Source: Atopsyche davidsoni
Taxonomy: Eukaryota; Arthropoda; Insecta; Trichoptera; Hydrobiosidae
Direction: 5' to 3'
Assembly (NCBI GenBank): GCA_022113835.1
Contig: JAILWY010000026.1
Coordinates: 11,125,001-11,189,000 of the forward strand
Length of the DNA: 64,000 nucleotides
The notes under the pieces are model-generated. The model was not told where the DNA came from. It ran no database searches and saw only the letters and a list, made by a program, of their open reading frames with translations. This document shows positions 12,601-26,385 of the stretch, in pieces. The stretch's first letter is position 1. Each line of letters begins with the position of its first letter. The translations under genes were made by a program, and so were the position numbers.

Positions 12601-12884
12601 AACTAACAGGTGATTTAGTACGGCGACTTATCGTAGATGGGGGCGGTTGCTTAGTTGCAAACTAAAAATATTGTTTTGATAAATTTGAATAATTAATATT
12701 TTTTTATGAAAATAGAAAAATGCTGGAGCTTGTGAGATAAATGGGCTGCTCGGTTACGCGACGCCTGCATCCTAAGAAAGTGCCAACTGCCACGGGAGTC
12801 TTGTCGACGGATGCCGGCAATTTATTTAAGTCGTTTTTAAAACAGATTAATGAACTTAACGCAATCAAATGTCATTTTTTCAAA

Positions 12885-13025
12885 TTAGTATTTTGTTATC
12901 TTGAGCTTTGGTCCGCCAGAAACAGGAGGAATTCCCCATTCTTCATAGTTCATCACATCTTCATTTGGGTGCGCTGCGTAACGGGGAAAAACGGACCGGC
13001 TGTTGCGTAAATAGTCAAAACCCAT
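12885..13025 (-). CDS. Short minus-strand reading frame of 46 codons, unknown function
   Basis: The frame opens with ATG (complement of 13023-13025) and ends with TAA (complement of 12885-12887). An in-frame TAA lies directly before the ATG. The product begins MGFDYLRNSRSVFPRYAAHP and ends GGPKLKITKY. It has a balanced, protein-like composition (NYEEWGIPP in the middle), unlike the surrounding AT-driven frames. Upstream on the same strand, a 3' splice-like site (ATAACCAG at about 13288-13295) precedes about 40 open codons at 13164-13287 reading ILVEQIAKVGKTLDP. A second overlapping frame (13026-13090) is also open. These pieces could be exons of an unrecognised small gene, a decayed gene, or chance. 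I do not recognise the protein. Confidence 0.22.
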   Translation of the reverse strand: MGFDYLRNSRSVFPRYAAHPNEDVMNYEEWGIPPVSGGPKLKITKY

Positions 13026-13499
13026 TTATACATCTTTTTGAAAGGCTCATTAATATTATTTTCAACGCTGAGATCTAAATCTCGCTTATTGTGACGGGTG
13101 TGAATCATAAATTAAAAATATCACGAGTTCGTATTAATAGGCCGCTTAAATGGATTTATCTTTATTATCAGCCGTTGTCTCCTTTGCTAGATGAAGACTT
13201 CCCCATAATGATGCCATTCTATTCGACTCTCGGCGGCTGGGGTCTAACGTTTTACCTACTTTCGCGATCTGCTCAACTAAGATGTAGCCTGGTTATTGAT
13301 AAAATAAAAGGCGAATCGTATTGCTGTGATATTTTTTTCTTATGTATATAAATACACCGATGTGTTTCGGGCACTGAAAGCAGTTTTCTAGAAATCCAAC
13401 TCGAATCATTCGTAGAATTGAATAACGACAACTTTGTTAAGTGACTACTGAACATAGTCTTCATACTACTGTCATCACGAAATAAATACTCATTTAATT

Positions 13500-16400
13500 A
13501 TTATTGCATCCAAAATTTAAAAAAAATGCAGGTCAAACATGCTATAATACCTTTTCACATTTTTTTGTTTATTTTATAAATATTTTTTTTTGCGTACGAT
13601 GTATTTCTCTCCCAAACGTGCAATGTTGGTGCTTGGGTTTACAAAGTATTTTAGCTGAATTAAATAAATAAAAAGGGGAACACTTTGTCAAAGTCATCTC
13701 TCCGGTTTTCGCTTCCCCTGACGAGACTGCGGCTCCGACGGGTCTCCCACTCTATCCCTTTGACTGATGTTCAATATTTTATTATATGGCTTTTGATTTT
13801 CAGTGAGTACACATTGACTTAAATGATGATAATATAAAAGGTCATTTTCATAATTTAAAGTAGAATTTGCATATATTTTTCGTCAATTCATTATTTTAGA
13901 AATTATCATGGAATTGACCGATTGATACTATTTTTATTGCTACATGGTATATATTCAATTACTTATAATGATAAGCGATTACGCAATTCTTGCGTGTAGT
14001 TTTTATTTGGCTTTGATATTTAGATTAGATTATAATTTCGATTTTAAGCGGTCGTTAATAGCACTGTTTAAAACCGTGTTCAGATCGGTTAGTGAACTGA
14101 CAAGTATTTCTAGCTTTATTAACGTTCCCGGCAACATCTTAAACTTTCAGAATCTAGATTATACAAATATTACCTTTCACGCTCAGCCTTAATGAGGTTT
14201 TATAATTGTTAAACTTCCGGGAATGGAGCTTTTAAAGTGCTTCATATGTTGCAACCGGTATCAGTTTTTATCAGTATGACCTGGTTTATTATTTGAAATT
14301 GCAGCCGAGCGCACCTTTTTACAAGATCGTTAGAAGCAATTTTATTGAAAGCTCTGGCCTCGGATAGAGACAACGCATCCATTTATGGTGAGTAATCTAC
14401 TCGTAAATATGTTTACAGCTCCGGCTTGCCCCGATAAATAAACACAAAGCGAAAAGAAAAATAATGCGGCAAAACAATACGGGGGAGATAATTTACTTTT
14501 ACAATAGTGCTGAATGAAAATGTTACTATTTGTTTATCAGATTTTCGGACAGCAAATGACTGCTTTTTCAAGTTTTGGTCCTGAAAAAAAAATTCAAAAA
14601 GCCCAATTGTTAGTTTTTATTTTTACAGTTATATTATTTTGCGTATTGTTTTTACTTGTATTGATTTTGTTACTGTTCGTTGTTTAATTTATTTATCTAT
14701 TGCTATTTTGGGTGATTTTCCTCGAAGGCTCTTTTATTGCGTCCTTTCTTTCACGTGAAGTCAGATTTCACTAACTGGTCATCCTCTTACTTTATATCAC
14801 GGCAATAGCAGAATACGAGATGTTTTATCTTTATCCAATGAGAACGTAATATCTTTTTCTCAATAATAGGGTCTCAGATTTGTAACCAGGTAGAATAATC
14901 CAACCTTTTTTCAGTACCTCTTCAAAAATAAGCCTCTCTAATATCTATATAGTGATTACTTTGTTTACAAAAATGAAAATGCCAGCGTCGTAACTGGCCA
15001 ATCTTCTTTCCTCTTGCATCACCTGCTGCCTAAATTGTTAATAGACTCCTCAATCAGTTCGAGTGTCCCACTCATAAAGCTTACATTGAATTACAGGCTA
15101 CAGAAAAAAAAAAACAGAATTATTACAGACTACAGAATATTAAAGATAAACTTACATATAATAATCACAAATAAAAACGTTCTTCAAGATAGTCAAATAT
15201 ATTAATAACTGTAGACATGTATATATATATGACTATTGTAAAACAGTGATCATAATATTCGTTTGATTATTTTTATTTGATTTATAATAATATTTTTTAA
15301 CAAATATGTTTACTTTAACACTTATATAAGAAGTCAAATTCAAGACGAGCCTTCAGTGCTATATTTATTATAGCTCTTTAAAAATGAACGTAATAAAAGT
15401 ACTTCGATCAAAATATTCTTTGCCTTATGTCACCTGCAACATTTGAATGGCCTTTGAAGAAAAACAGTTATTTTTATTTATAAAATAATTGTTTTACTTT
15501 TTATGAGTGACATCAAACTGAGATGCGTCGTTTAGAGCGTTATGGTCCACCCCGGAGTACCGGCGGGCGGGTGTACGCTTTTTACGCTCGCTTTAATGCT
15601 GTCAAATCTCTCGTTATATGAATAACCCTGCGGGTTAGAAATATGGTCTTTTAAATTAAGATTAATAAAACTCAGAATATAGAGTTTCCACAACAGGTGC
15701 TTAGAATATTTTTATTATCCAAATACAAAGCAATTAATATTAATTTATATTTTTTCACCGCCCTGATTGGGGACGGCCTTTGGTGAAAATCCAGGGAGAA
15801 TATCTATCCTTGTAGTTTTTTATTTTTTTAATCTTACATCTAATTCCGAGTTCTATTGACAAATATCTTTATCATAATGAAAATAAATATGGACTAATCT
15901 ATTAAAATATTAAAATAATTGCATGCTTTACTTCCTTTAATTAATGATGTTAACCCAGAAGAAAATCCAATTAAAGGAATTTGCTCAGAAATTTTTTTTT
16001 TTATCTGGAAGTAGTAACAGTGAATATTTAAAGTTTTTTTTCTGGTTATCGTGGGTTAAACCTGGAAATTCATTTTAGAAAATTGGCCATGCCTATCACT
16101 GAACCACGAGCCGTTTATGTTTCCTTTCGCACTAAAATCCATATTATCACATATGGCAGGATACTTAATTTGGTTTGTTTTTTAAACTAAAATTAAGAAT
16201 TTAAAAAAAAAAAAATGAAATATTACATGACCTTTTGCAGAATTTGGATTATGCAGAATGTAGTTTTTATAAGACTACAGATTTATTTTTGACAAATATC
16301 GTATTTGTTGTTTTCTAAGAATAATAACTAAGTGTTGATGGTGTATATAAAATGAAGGATAAAAATGTCTAAGCTCATTTTTTCTTAAATATTGAATTTA

Positions 16401-18570
16401 AATATTTCTAGTAAATTAGATTCTTTATCAATTTTAACGCGTGTAGATAAATCTTTACCTACATATCGTTATCAGATTGTTAAAAAGACTTTGTGTGTCT
16501 GCTACAAACATATTTTCATGCAAATTTGGGTCGCTAGTAGGTTCTTACCACATAATATCATTATCTCTAAATGTTCAGTGTAAACTTCAGATGTTCGTCT
16601 ACTTTATTTATTGTAAACATAAAAAAGATAAGAAATCTACCTTACACGGCCAAATATCCAAAGAACTTTTAACTTTGTAAAAAAGGAAAAATTATATTAG
16701 GCTTTTTCAATTTATTGTTCGGAATTTTTCATTTTTATCATAAAGATAGAATGAGGCTTTTAAGATCTTGCATATTATTTGTATTTAATTTATATTAATA
16801 AATAAATTTATCGGCTAGTATAGTAATAATATAAATATGAGTATTAGGATTAGTTCAACTTTAATCGGTCTCTTGTCTTAATTGAAAGCTACTTGACTAC
16901 CGATTATGAGCCCTAAATTGTTAACTATCTCTAAGGCAAGAAAAACTTCTAGAAAAACACCCTCTTATGATTTGTGTCATCACAAAAAAGCCATGGTCGT
17001 GGCTAGTCGGACACGACTGCAATTGCTATTGATCGCTTGCTTATCAGTTACGACTGTTTGCAGTCTCCTACGTTTAAACAGCTGTACGGTTTATCAACTT
17101 CTCAGAGTAATACACAATCTCTAAAAATTTTTGAAATTTAATATGATTTTATCTTTTAATAACTTGCTAAAAATCTCATTAATGTCAGTAATATTGAATG
17201 ATTATTTTGTAATCTAAATTCTTCGCGGGTCGTGATTGACAGTTGACAGATTTATAACACTTTATCTTGAAATAAATTAGAAGATAATAACAGCCACATT
17301 AATATATATATATATATATTTGGTAAATTTTCCTGATTGGTGACTTGTCCGACGTGCAGTACAATTCTTAAAATATAAAAAAAAAAATTATATACACCCA
17401 GCCACTTCTCAAATTGAATGTAGGGATATTTATTATTAAGAAGATTATATCAGACTTTCAAAAGTATTGCAGTTTTAAGTGTAACTTATGAAGAGTGCTG
17501 AAACTTTACGCCAAAGGCTCCTGCAAAGCTTACCTCAAGGATCTTAGTAAATGTTTTAGTACTATGCAATTTGTGTATGATGTATGAAAGACCATGAATG
17601 AATTTGATAGTGTATATACTGTGCAAAATTAATTAAAACTACAAGAAACCACACTAATAAGGTCGGTGGCAGCAAATTGTGCCGTTGATTAAGTTACCAA
17701 TTCTCACCGAAAAGTCGGCTTTTATTTTAATGTTGTCTTTAAAATTGAAATAAAGCTTTATTATATTTTGAAAATAAGCCAACAACAGCCTCCAAATAAC
17801 AAGTTATTACAGTTAGTATTATGAATATTATCACCATCATAACCATCAACTCTAACGCTTCGACTCACAGCTAGATAGAAAAAAAAAGAATTACATTTAA
17901 ATATCATAAAAATAAATAATTGTACCATTATATTATTAAATAAAAGTAATGGGTTAAAAAAAACGAAAGATATTGTGGTGCTTATAGAATTGGTTTTAAA
18001 GTTTATCGTTTATTTCAGAAAAAAATAATGCCAAAATTTCTATACGTAAATTAATTCAGGTGAAATGATAATATGAAAAATTACTAAGCTTCTAAGTATT
18101 ATAATAAAAAAAGCAATCCCATAAAATATTACCGTAATAACATGTGTTCTTTACACTCGTATTTTTTCGTACAAAATAAAGTAGAAAAAAGAAGGCCTTT
18201 GCACCGCAGCATCCTAGCGTAGAGTTCATCAATATTTGCACATATAAATGGATATTACTAACGTACCCACCTCAAAAGCAATCTTTATATGATACAAATA
18301 AAATATTTTTTAATATGTCTGTATAATGATTTCCTCAGAATGTTTAACATTTATGAACATAAATCGGTTCTAGCTGCTATAACTGGAAGAAACTAGAGTC
18401 GGATCCACTTTTGTATTTGAATAAATGCGTCAAAATATTTAAAATCAAATGAAAACATTGTAATAATTTTGATTGAAACAAGTTTAATTTAAAAAGTGGT
18501 AATGAAATAAGTTCTTAATTAAATTCGTTGAGATTTGGTTTTCATTCGATAAATTATGTTTAATCTGTCT
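13500..18570. other. AT-rich intergenic DNA upstream of the Rbp6 promoter
   Basis: No gene was recognised. Two small GC-richer patches stand out, at about 13680-13770 and 15540-15610, without identifiable content. Short frames (for example near 13944-14192 and 16392-16680) have AT-driven codon use and no family signature. A short (AT)n run lies at 17302-17320. Confidence 0.4.
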
Positions 18571-18576
18571 GTAGAT

Positions 18577-18597
18577 ACACACACACACACACACACA
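18577..18597. repeat. (AC)n microsatellite
   Basis: An uninterrupted run of about ten AC units, roughly 700 bases upstream of the Rbp6 start codon. Confidence 0.9.
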
Positions 18598-18691
18598 ATA
18601 AATAAATATTTATACGTACACTAGTACGAAACAGTTATACTTGAAATAAAATATTTGGTTTCGTTGTGATATATTGTAGCAATACGTTGAG

Positions 18692-18699
18692 TGACGTCA
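18692..18699. promoter_or_regulatory. Perfect CRE palindrome TGACGTCA upstream of Rbp6
   Basis: A full cAMP-response-element consensus lies about 600 bases before the Rbp6 initiation codon and about 330 bases before the CpG-rich island. bZIP factors of the CREB/ATF group bind this palindrome. Promoter-proximal placement makes function plausible, but nothing in the sequence proves it. Confidence 0.4.
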
Positions 18700-19009
18700 C
18701 ATTCAGATGTAGCGTTATGACCGGAGACACGACCTATCCCAAGCACGGGGTGAACGTAACAATACCATTTGTTCGGGTGCAAGAGATTGCCACTTGCCAT
18801 GAGCTCGTGTAATGTTAAAAATTACTTCAAGCATTAATTATAATATTTGAGAGGCAAACGTTTAGGGTTATTGTTAAAATATCAAAAGCACGAAACATAG
18901 TATTTATTTTTTATAAAATATTTTTTTATCGATGTTGAATTTTTGACTCGAGAGAAATTGTTTATAATTTTTTTTGACATATTTTGAACAATATATTTTG
19001 AATTTTGAC

Positions 19010-20105
19010 GAGAGTCAGGTTAGGTTAGCGCGTGATTTTGATCGCGGTGGATTCGGGTCGGGAGTCGGTGAGGCCAGGTTTCAGGAGGCGAGGAGTTTCC
19101 TCGGGCGGCGGACCGCGTGCGTTATCAGGGGCGGGGGCGGGGCGGGCGGGCGGGGCGGGGGGTGCGCGCGCACGGCGGCCGCCCGCCAGTACCGCGCTGC
19201 CCGCGTGCCCGAGCGCACACGTCAGTCCGCCGCGCGCGCTTAGTCCGTAGTTAGTCGCGCCTTCCGTCACTCCGGCAGCAGCCAGTGCCCCGAGATGGAA
19301 CCCCAGAGTCAGGACGCGGTCGTCGCCGGCTCCCCCGCCGAGGTGCCCAACGACCCCGGGTAAGCCGGCCCCGCGCCCCCGGCCCGAGGGCCCCCCGCCG
19401 CCCGGCGCGCCGACCGTCTCTCACGCCCCCTCTCTGATTGCAGGAAGATGTTCGTCGGAGGACTCAGCTGGCAGACCAGTCCAGGTACGTGCGGCGCGAG
19501 GGCGCCTCCGCGGCCGCTGTCACCCGCGGCGGGCCGCCCGGCGCCCGGCGCCCCCGAGAGCGCCCCCGCCGGCGTCCGCGCCTCCGGCTCTTCGAATCCG
19601 CCGCGAAAAGTCGCGCCGGCCGCGCGAGATCGATACGCTAGCGAGCCGCCAGTGCGTTTGCCCGCTTCCGACGCGAAAGTTTTCCTCGGTCCGAAAGTAA
19701 GTTCGGTATAGGTTATGCGACCGTTCCTAATATTTATATCCGGCTCCGCGCACGCGCGCCGGCGTCCCTTCGCGTTTGAAACTTTCCGCCTCCGGCCGCG
19801 GTGCGCTCGAAGTTCGCAACTTCTCCGGCAAGTTTCCGCCCCCGAGGAGAGGGCCGAGGAGAGGGCCGAGGGTCGAGGGCGTCCCGGCGCCGCCGCCGAG
19901 GAAGTGCTGCCCGCCCGGCGCGGACGCTCGGCCGGGATGACAGAATCGCGGCCCGCCGGATCCGCCGAGTGCCGCATTATGTATGAAGGTTGGCGCGAGT
20001 GGGTAGGTGCGCGCGCAGATTGCACTGTGCGCAGGATGTGCAACATTTCCACCAAAATATTCTCGTACCCCCTCCCCCCTCCCCCCGCCCCCGCCGGCAT
20101 CAGCT
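19010..20105 (+). promoter_or_regulatory. CpG-rich promoter island with 5'UTR of Rbp6
   Basis: Composition shifts sharply from AT-rich to strongly GC- and CpG-rich DNA at about 19.0 kb and back at about 20.1 kb. The island encloses both coding exons of the Musashi gene. It has no stop-dense frames, so long spurious frames appear on both strands. The 5'UTR must lie within about 19.0-19.29 kb. Exact initiation cannot be read by eye. The part after exon 2 (19485-20105) is the start of intron 2 and probably keeps regulatory function. Confidence 0.6.
19295..19484 (+). CDS. Rbp6: Musashi-family RNA-binding protein (Rbp6/MSI2-like), first two coding exons; rest outside window
   Basis: Exon 1 is 19295-19359 (donor G|GTAAGC), intron 1 is 84 nt, exon 2 is 19444-19484 (acceptor TTGCAG, donor CCAG|GTACGT). 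Joined, they encode 35 residues plus the first base of the next codon. The peptide ends NDPGKMFVGGLSWQTSP, the hallmark start of the first RRM of Musashi proteins. MFVGGLSW (residues 24-31) is the RNP2 strand. The next residue in the family is usually Asp or Glu, which the leftover G would begin. Musashi proteins bind UAG-containing 3'UTR sites and regulate translation, notably in neural and stem cells. The TSP after WQ favours the Rbp6/MSI2 branch over msi/MSI1. The remaining RRM1, RRM2 and C-terminal exons are not seen in the following 44.5 kb, so the intron runs off the window. Confidence 0.87.
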
Positions 20106-23100
20106 GACATAATAATGTTTATTCGGGCCGAGTAAATAAGCCAGTGCAGTGTCATCAAATCGCATCGTATTTGACGATTTCAAGAACTCGAGCGAACGAT
20201 CGTCAATGCACGAAGACCGTGACTTTGAATAAACCGTATAACAATAAGAAAGCATTGCAGCTTACGTTTTATTTACAAATATTCCTTAGACGTAATGCCG
20301 TTTTGAACTGTGGTTTGAGATAAATTTGTGCGTTGTCGGTGAAACCGTATCAAAAGTACAACGAATGCGCTATTATGAAAATTAGTGATGACCGTTTGAT
20401 GTATTCTTTCAAACGAGCCGACCTGTCAGTGCGACTATTATTGTTGTAAGTAGTGGTGTCGCGCGGAGGACCGGCAGTGACTCTGGCCGCTCTCGTAGTA
20501 ACGGAGACCGCGGCTTCCGCGAGGTCAACGCTTCATCGCCTCGGCGGAGACTTCCCGGGACAAAAACTTGCAAGTGAAAAGTTTTTCGTCTGAAGTCGAA
20601 TGATTGTATTATAACGATCCACTGCCGACACGACGAGCGCGAACCGAGGGATCAGACAATTAGAGTGTCACTTGAGGATATCAAATACCAATCAAACCTA
20701 AAACTTTTCTCGAGAATCGCAATATTGTTTTCCAAATGAAGCCATTCATGTTTTACAAAATATTTACTTAAATTTAGATAGTGCGTGAATTAAGTGATAA
20801 GACGTTTGGCAAAAATAGTTATTATTTTAAAAAAATATTTAATATTTATTAATCCACTTACCTAATTAAACGCTGTATTATTACGACACACGAACTTAAA
20901 TAAATAGCATTTTATCAACCGATCGTTGTATAAAATAAGTTAAATACGATTGATTATCAAAATAGTTTTAAATAACTTTAAAAACCAAGGTTGCCATAAA
21001 TTCATAGAAACAATTCATTCCTTTTAAAATACTAGCAATAAACTATAGGCCATCTCTGGTTTTGAATATGTATATTATGGAAAGTGCAGGGAGGGGGTTA
21101 CTTTCCTCGCACCCCGCATCCTCCGGTCTCAAAAACACAAACAGGGATTCTAATTTCCCTCCCCCTCCCGCTCGGGGTCTCTTGCCAGTATCTCCGCCTT
21201 TTGTTTTCACAAGTAATGATTGCGGCCCGGGGTACTTATGGCGAAAATGGAAAATGGGGCATTTTTATGTGTTATGCGTTAATTAACGGTGGCTTTGTTT
21301 TTGATACACGAAATTATTTATTTTAAATTTTATTAACATTCAGTATTTTATAAGTCATTTTGGATCATAAAATAAATGTGCTCTGAGCACGATCGTCAGC
21401 TGTGTCTCGATCAGCAGGTTGATACGTGTTTCTTCATGTAGACGTAATATCCATCGTATAGATATAATACGGAGTTGAAAGGCACAACAATTTATACGAC
21501 AAGCAACATGTATAGTATGCATGTCTTTAAACTTTAGAGGTTTTCATATAAATTTATTTTAAATTGAAATATAATCCCACTTGAACTTCCGATGATAGAA
21601 GTTATATTTCATTGAGTTTTCTAGATAAATTAATTGATAGAAGTATCAGATATATAATACACAAGTTTTTTTAAATTTACTTACCTACATAAAATAATAA
21701 CTGTGCTGAAACATAGTTTTAAAAAATAATTAATTACTGGTTTATACTTTATAACTATCCGGTAAATATTCTGATTTAATTATTATTTTTTTTGATTCAA
21801 TAAGTAATTTTACAAGAATGGAAGAAAATTGAAAAGGACATCTTGAAATTTCGTAGTAAAGTATAAAAGAATTCGACTCTCGCGGATGGCGTCCACTTCA
21901 CGTGGAGATTTTTTTTTGCTTTTAAAGACCTCTAGCATCTCTTGAAATATTTCAGTCAAGTACTAGAAAAAAATACTCGCTTTTTTGAAGAATGAGAATT
22001 TTTTGTACGCAAAATACTATTCATATTTAAATAGTATACCAAAAGTTGCTTCGCATATTATGGTTTAGTGAAAATAACAAGTACAATTGCAGCAAGGGAA
22101 TTCATACTTTTTTTATACTCTGCGTCATTATTTCTTGGCATTGTACTCGAGAAATCATCCGTATAGAAAATCTTAACTACTTCTAGAATATACGAGAAGC
22201 AATAGGAAAACAATAAAGTGTGACAATAACCATCTCTACTCACAGTGTGCGATTGCAATCGCATTTAACAATATTATAACGTGTGAAGAGTACGGACATG
22301 CGGCGAAACGAGAGGGAAAACGTTACATAGTGCCGTCTCGCTCCCTCCCACGTGACTCGTGTATTTATTAAATCAGCTGATTCCGATCCGCCATATTGAC
22401 TCCTACCCCAGAAGAGGTTGCGGGTAGGAAGGCTGGGTTTTTCAGTTCACGCGGAGACAGGGGAGTAATGTATGAAGACGATATACTTTTAGACGTTATC
22501 TCATCAGTTTGCTGTTTTAAAAATTGTGGTCTGTTTTAAGTTTTCATCTTCTGAATGTTTTTTGACAACCTGAAATTAATAAATTATAGTCACCTACTTA
22601 TTGTCCAATTTAACATGACAAGTCTAACGGTAACAACGGACTATATATCATTCTTTTTGTTGTGAAAACACACATTTCTTTTTAATCTTGATGTGAGTGT
22701 CGTTGTAGAATGTTTTGTCAGACATAAGACAAGCCGAAAATTGCTTGTCTGTCGGTTAACTTCTATTCGTATCTAAGATTCTTGGGGTCAGATGGATATG
22801 TTGACATTTCATTTGAAATCGAGAGCTAAGAGATGCCAATTTTCAAAGAAGGAGCTAGCCGAGACCGAATGACATTAAAGAAAACGTTTTTTCCATTCAC
22901 TATTATTAGAGTTGAAAAAAATATATAAAGCTACACGTTTCAAATTCATTTTATTATTTTTTCAATAGTGTAAAATAAATTATATACATCTAATATTTAG
23001 AAAAGCACCTTTAAAGATATAACGATTCGTAGACTTCAGATATTACTCACACGTTTTTTTTTTGTTTGTTAAGTAAATTTCATTTTTAAAATTGTTAATA

Positions 23101-26050
23101 AACAAAATAATTCAAGCTGTTTGTCAGATTTAGCATCTTATAATAAAAAATTTACCTGAAAAACTCACTGTTTTGAGAACAAAATAAACGTATGCGCATG
23201 CCCAGACTATTGTATTCATAATATTAGAAACATGTGATCAATTTCATATTTAAAAAATGAAATAAACGGTTAAGAAGTTCTTTTATATACATATTATTAG
23301 TTTAATTTCACCTACGTGTAATATTTTATAAAATCAGTAAAATTAAAATACAAAAACTCAAACTTGAAATGACTGAATCTCTTAAACAAATAAATGAAAT
23401 GAACGAATTAAAAGCGTTAATATTTGTAAAATATTTTGGACGATACTAAGTCTTTGAAATTTAACAAATATTTTACGAGCATTATATTTTATTTATATTC
23501 GTTTTTTTTTGTTTGACAAAATTAAAATGTTCAATAAAGTCATTATAAAGTAATAGATTTAATCACCTGTATTTATTTAACGTTAAATTAAATTAAACAA
23601 AAAAACCAGTTATCACACGAATAGCAAATTTACTAGTGGATTACTTTTCTTTCACCTACGTTATAGAATATATTGTATTTATTCAAGCCAAGAAATGATA
23701 GATTATGATATACTACGGTAACATGGTTTATGCGAGTTGTTTATTTTTACTCCGGGCATAGTTTTATGTTTACATAATTTTAAAACTGAAACACCTTGAG
23801 ATTCTGAAATGCAGCGGTGCAGAGTGCGGAGTAGTTAGAGAAGTAATTCCGTGCACACACTGATCATAGGAACTGATTCTCATTTTTAGGTTAGAATGTA
23901 AATGTTGCAGGAGAATGTCAACGACTTGAAACCGATTTAGAAACCGCACGGATTGTGTTACTAGAGTAAATATTACGAAGATAAGGTTTCTATGCGAACG
24001 ATTGTGCTGTCTTTAATACAAATACAACTTACCATAAGTTAAAACAAATAAAACTTTAATTGATAATTTTTGTCGAAGAAGGTGGTTGAACTTTTTGGAG
24101 CTTTATTGCTGATTAAAATATACTGCAATAGTTTTTTATTTATTTTTAAATTATGTGAAAATAAAATGTGGAGGCATATTGTAAGTGGCTCCTGAACTTT
24201 TCTACTAGATTTCCGTTTATAAAAAAATTGAAACAATACGTAATAAAAAAGAAACTTTTTTAACGTCAGAGCAGCCCACGTTTATCTATTCAAACAGAAT
24301 TAAACTAACCACAAGACTTGACTGTCTTATCCTGAATAAACCGTCTGGGAATAAAAAGTATACGATCAATATCACCTCTGTATCATTTAATCGAGCTGTG
24401 ATTACTTGTAGTAGTATTTTCAGGGCCATATATTTCAGGGGTGGCGTATTCCAACAATTATTTACGTATAACGTAGATATATATTATTTAAATATAGTAT
24501 ATATATTTTATGTCAAATAAAATTTTTGAAAATAAATGATTGTTTGGATTTTAAATTGAAAAAAATCGAATTATGAATTATAAATTCTACACTTGAAGGT
24601 TTGAAACGTTACTTTAATTTGAAGTCAATTGGGAATTGGATGCGTCTGTAATGCTTTTTTCTGTTTCTAAAAATCTAAAAATTCTTACAATTCTCAAGTA
24701 CTGAGAACTCTCGGCTATCCACGTGTACAAAAGCATATCACCAATTTCCAAAATTAGATATGAAAAAAATATTATTGGATATTAATAAATTTATTGAGAA
24801 TTCTAAGTATTAAAATTTTACTCGTGCTGTTAATTCGGACGTAGTCATAAAAATATATAAAGTCAAGGAATAAAAATAACGTCGAAAATATTTTCATCAA
24901 TATTATCTGCCTTTACTGTACCCACCAAATTATGACGTATTAATTTTCTTATCAAAGTTGAGTCTTCATTGAAAGTCGTTGAAGGAGCAAAATATTAATA
25001 TTCCTGACGTCATCGTCATCTTACCCCTACAATCTTTCGAAGATAAAAACTTAGAATATTTAGTTAGAAAATTATAAAGATAACGAGATAATACTTGAGT
25101 GACAACTTGTATGAATAACTTTATTAAACTTTTTTATCAGTTTCTTGGCAACTTTTAACGCTTTAATAGTTTCTTAGGTCTTTTCAAAACGAAATCGGAT
25201 CATTTTTACAACTTAGGGATATCAATTTTTTATTTATATTCAATATTTTTTAATCTCAGGTTTACAGAAACATTTAAAAAAATCATTAGATTGTTTATTA
25301 CGTCTTAAGTTTTTTACACTTCTATTTTATTATTTAAATTAACACGTGTTACTTTTTACTTTACTTAAAAACAGATGATATTAATTTAAAAGCACTATAA
25401 TTTTTATATGTGACTTAAATATGTACATGTCCTTTTAAAAATCACACTCAACATTACATTGCTTATTTTAAACATAAATACTTTAATGTATTTGTGTAGT
25501 TTTTTCATTAAGATTAACGCCTGAACGACACACAATACACTCAATGTGATATTTTATGCTATTTTTAATAATACACGTAATTTAATATTTATAGCATGCA
25601 ATTAATAAATCTGCTTTATTTATTCAACTGTACACCATTAATATATTTTGAAAAAAAAAACGCTTAATAAAAAGGATTTGTCGAAAATGGTCCAATTAAT
25701 ACCAGCTTTTCTGCTTTGCGTCTCTTTTGCACAGAATGTAATTCTGAATGCAATAATCTTTTCTGCGCAGCGATGCACGGGATTTTTTAGGACAACCCTT
25801 CTTATTGAAACATCTCTTCAAACTTGAATAGGTCTCAAAACTGTGAAAAGAATTCCGGAAGTTGGACACCTGTTTTTGATGAAGGCAGCTGAGGGTCAGT
25901 GGAGCAAGGAAACCGAGTCTCGAACAAATAATATTTTATTACCGATCAGTGTTGGATTCCCAATTGGCATAGAAATAATATTTGTATTATTTTACATGAA
26001 TAAATCAAGCTTATTGAAAATAAATGTGAACGGAAAACTTCCCTGGTAAA

Positions 26051-26061
26051 TATATACAAAT

Positions 26062-26155
<94 letters not shown>

Positions 26156-26157
26156 AA
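26051..26157. repeat. (CA)n-(TA)n microsatellite
   Basis: A short ACACAC stretch runs into about 40 TA units with a single TTT interruption near 26141. Frames read through it as Ile-Tyr repeats are artefacts. Confidence 0.95.
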
Positions 26158-26325
26158 TTTTTTGGACACTTCTAGTGGCAGACACCCGGATTCAATAAAA
26201 TTGACCAAGCGTTAAAAGCAATTGCGTTGATCCGGGCACTCAGCTCATTTGAAAACCATTAAAAAAATGTTTATTTTTAAAAGGGAATATACTTTTCAAG
26301 AAATTAGGAAAGTAGAAAGATAGTT

Positions 26326-26385
26326 CCCAAAGATTCGAACCTGGGATGCCATAGTCGATGGTTGCTACACGGTGGCAAGAAAATC
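26326..26385 (-). mobile_element. tRNA-derived SINE fragment
   Basis: On the minus strand a B-box-like AGGTTCGAATC (complement of 26332-26342) follows GACTATGGCATCCC, the layout of the 3' half of a tRNA. No good A box and no cloverleaf are visible, so this is a fragment rather than a gene. Confidence 0.35.

Noticed and set aside
19309..20100. 263-codon minus-strand open frame across the Rbp6 promoter island
   Set aside because: Stop-poor because of extreme GC content. It is antisense to real exons and intron, low-complexity (Arg/Ala/Gly/Pro), and other frames are equally open.
25946..26208. Ile-Tyr repeat frames across the TA microsatellite (also 43187-43390)
   Set aside because: Direct translation of (TA)n; no coding signal.
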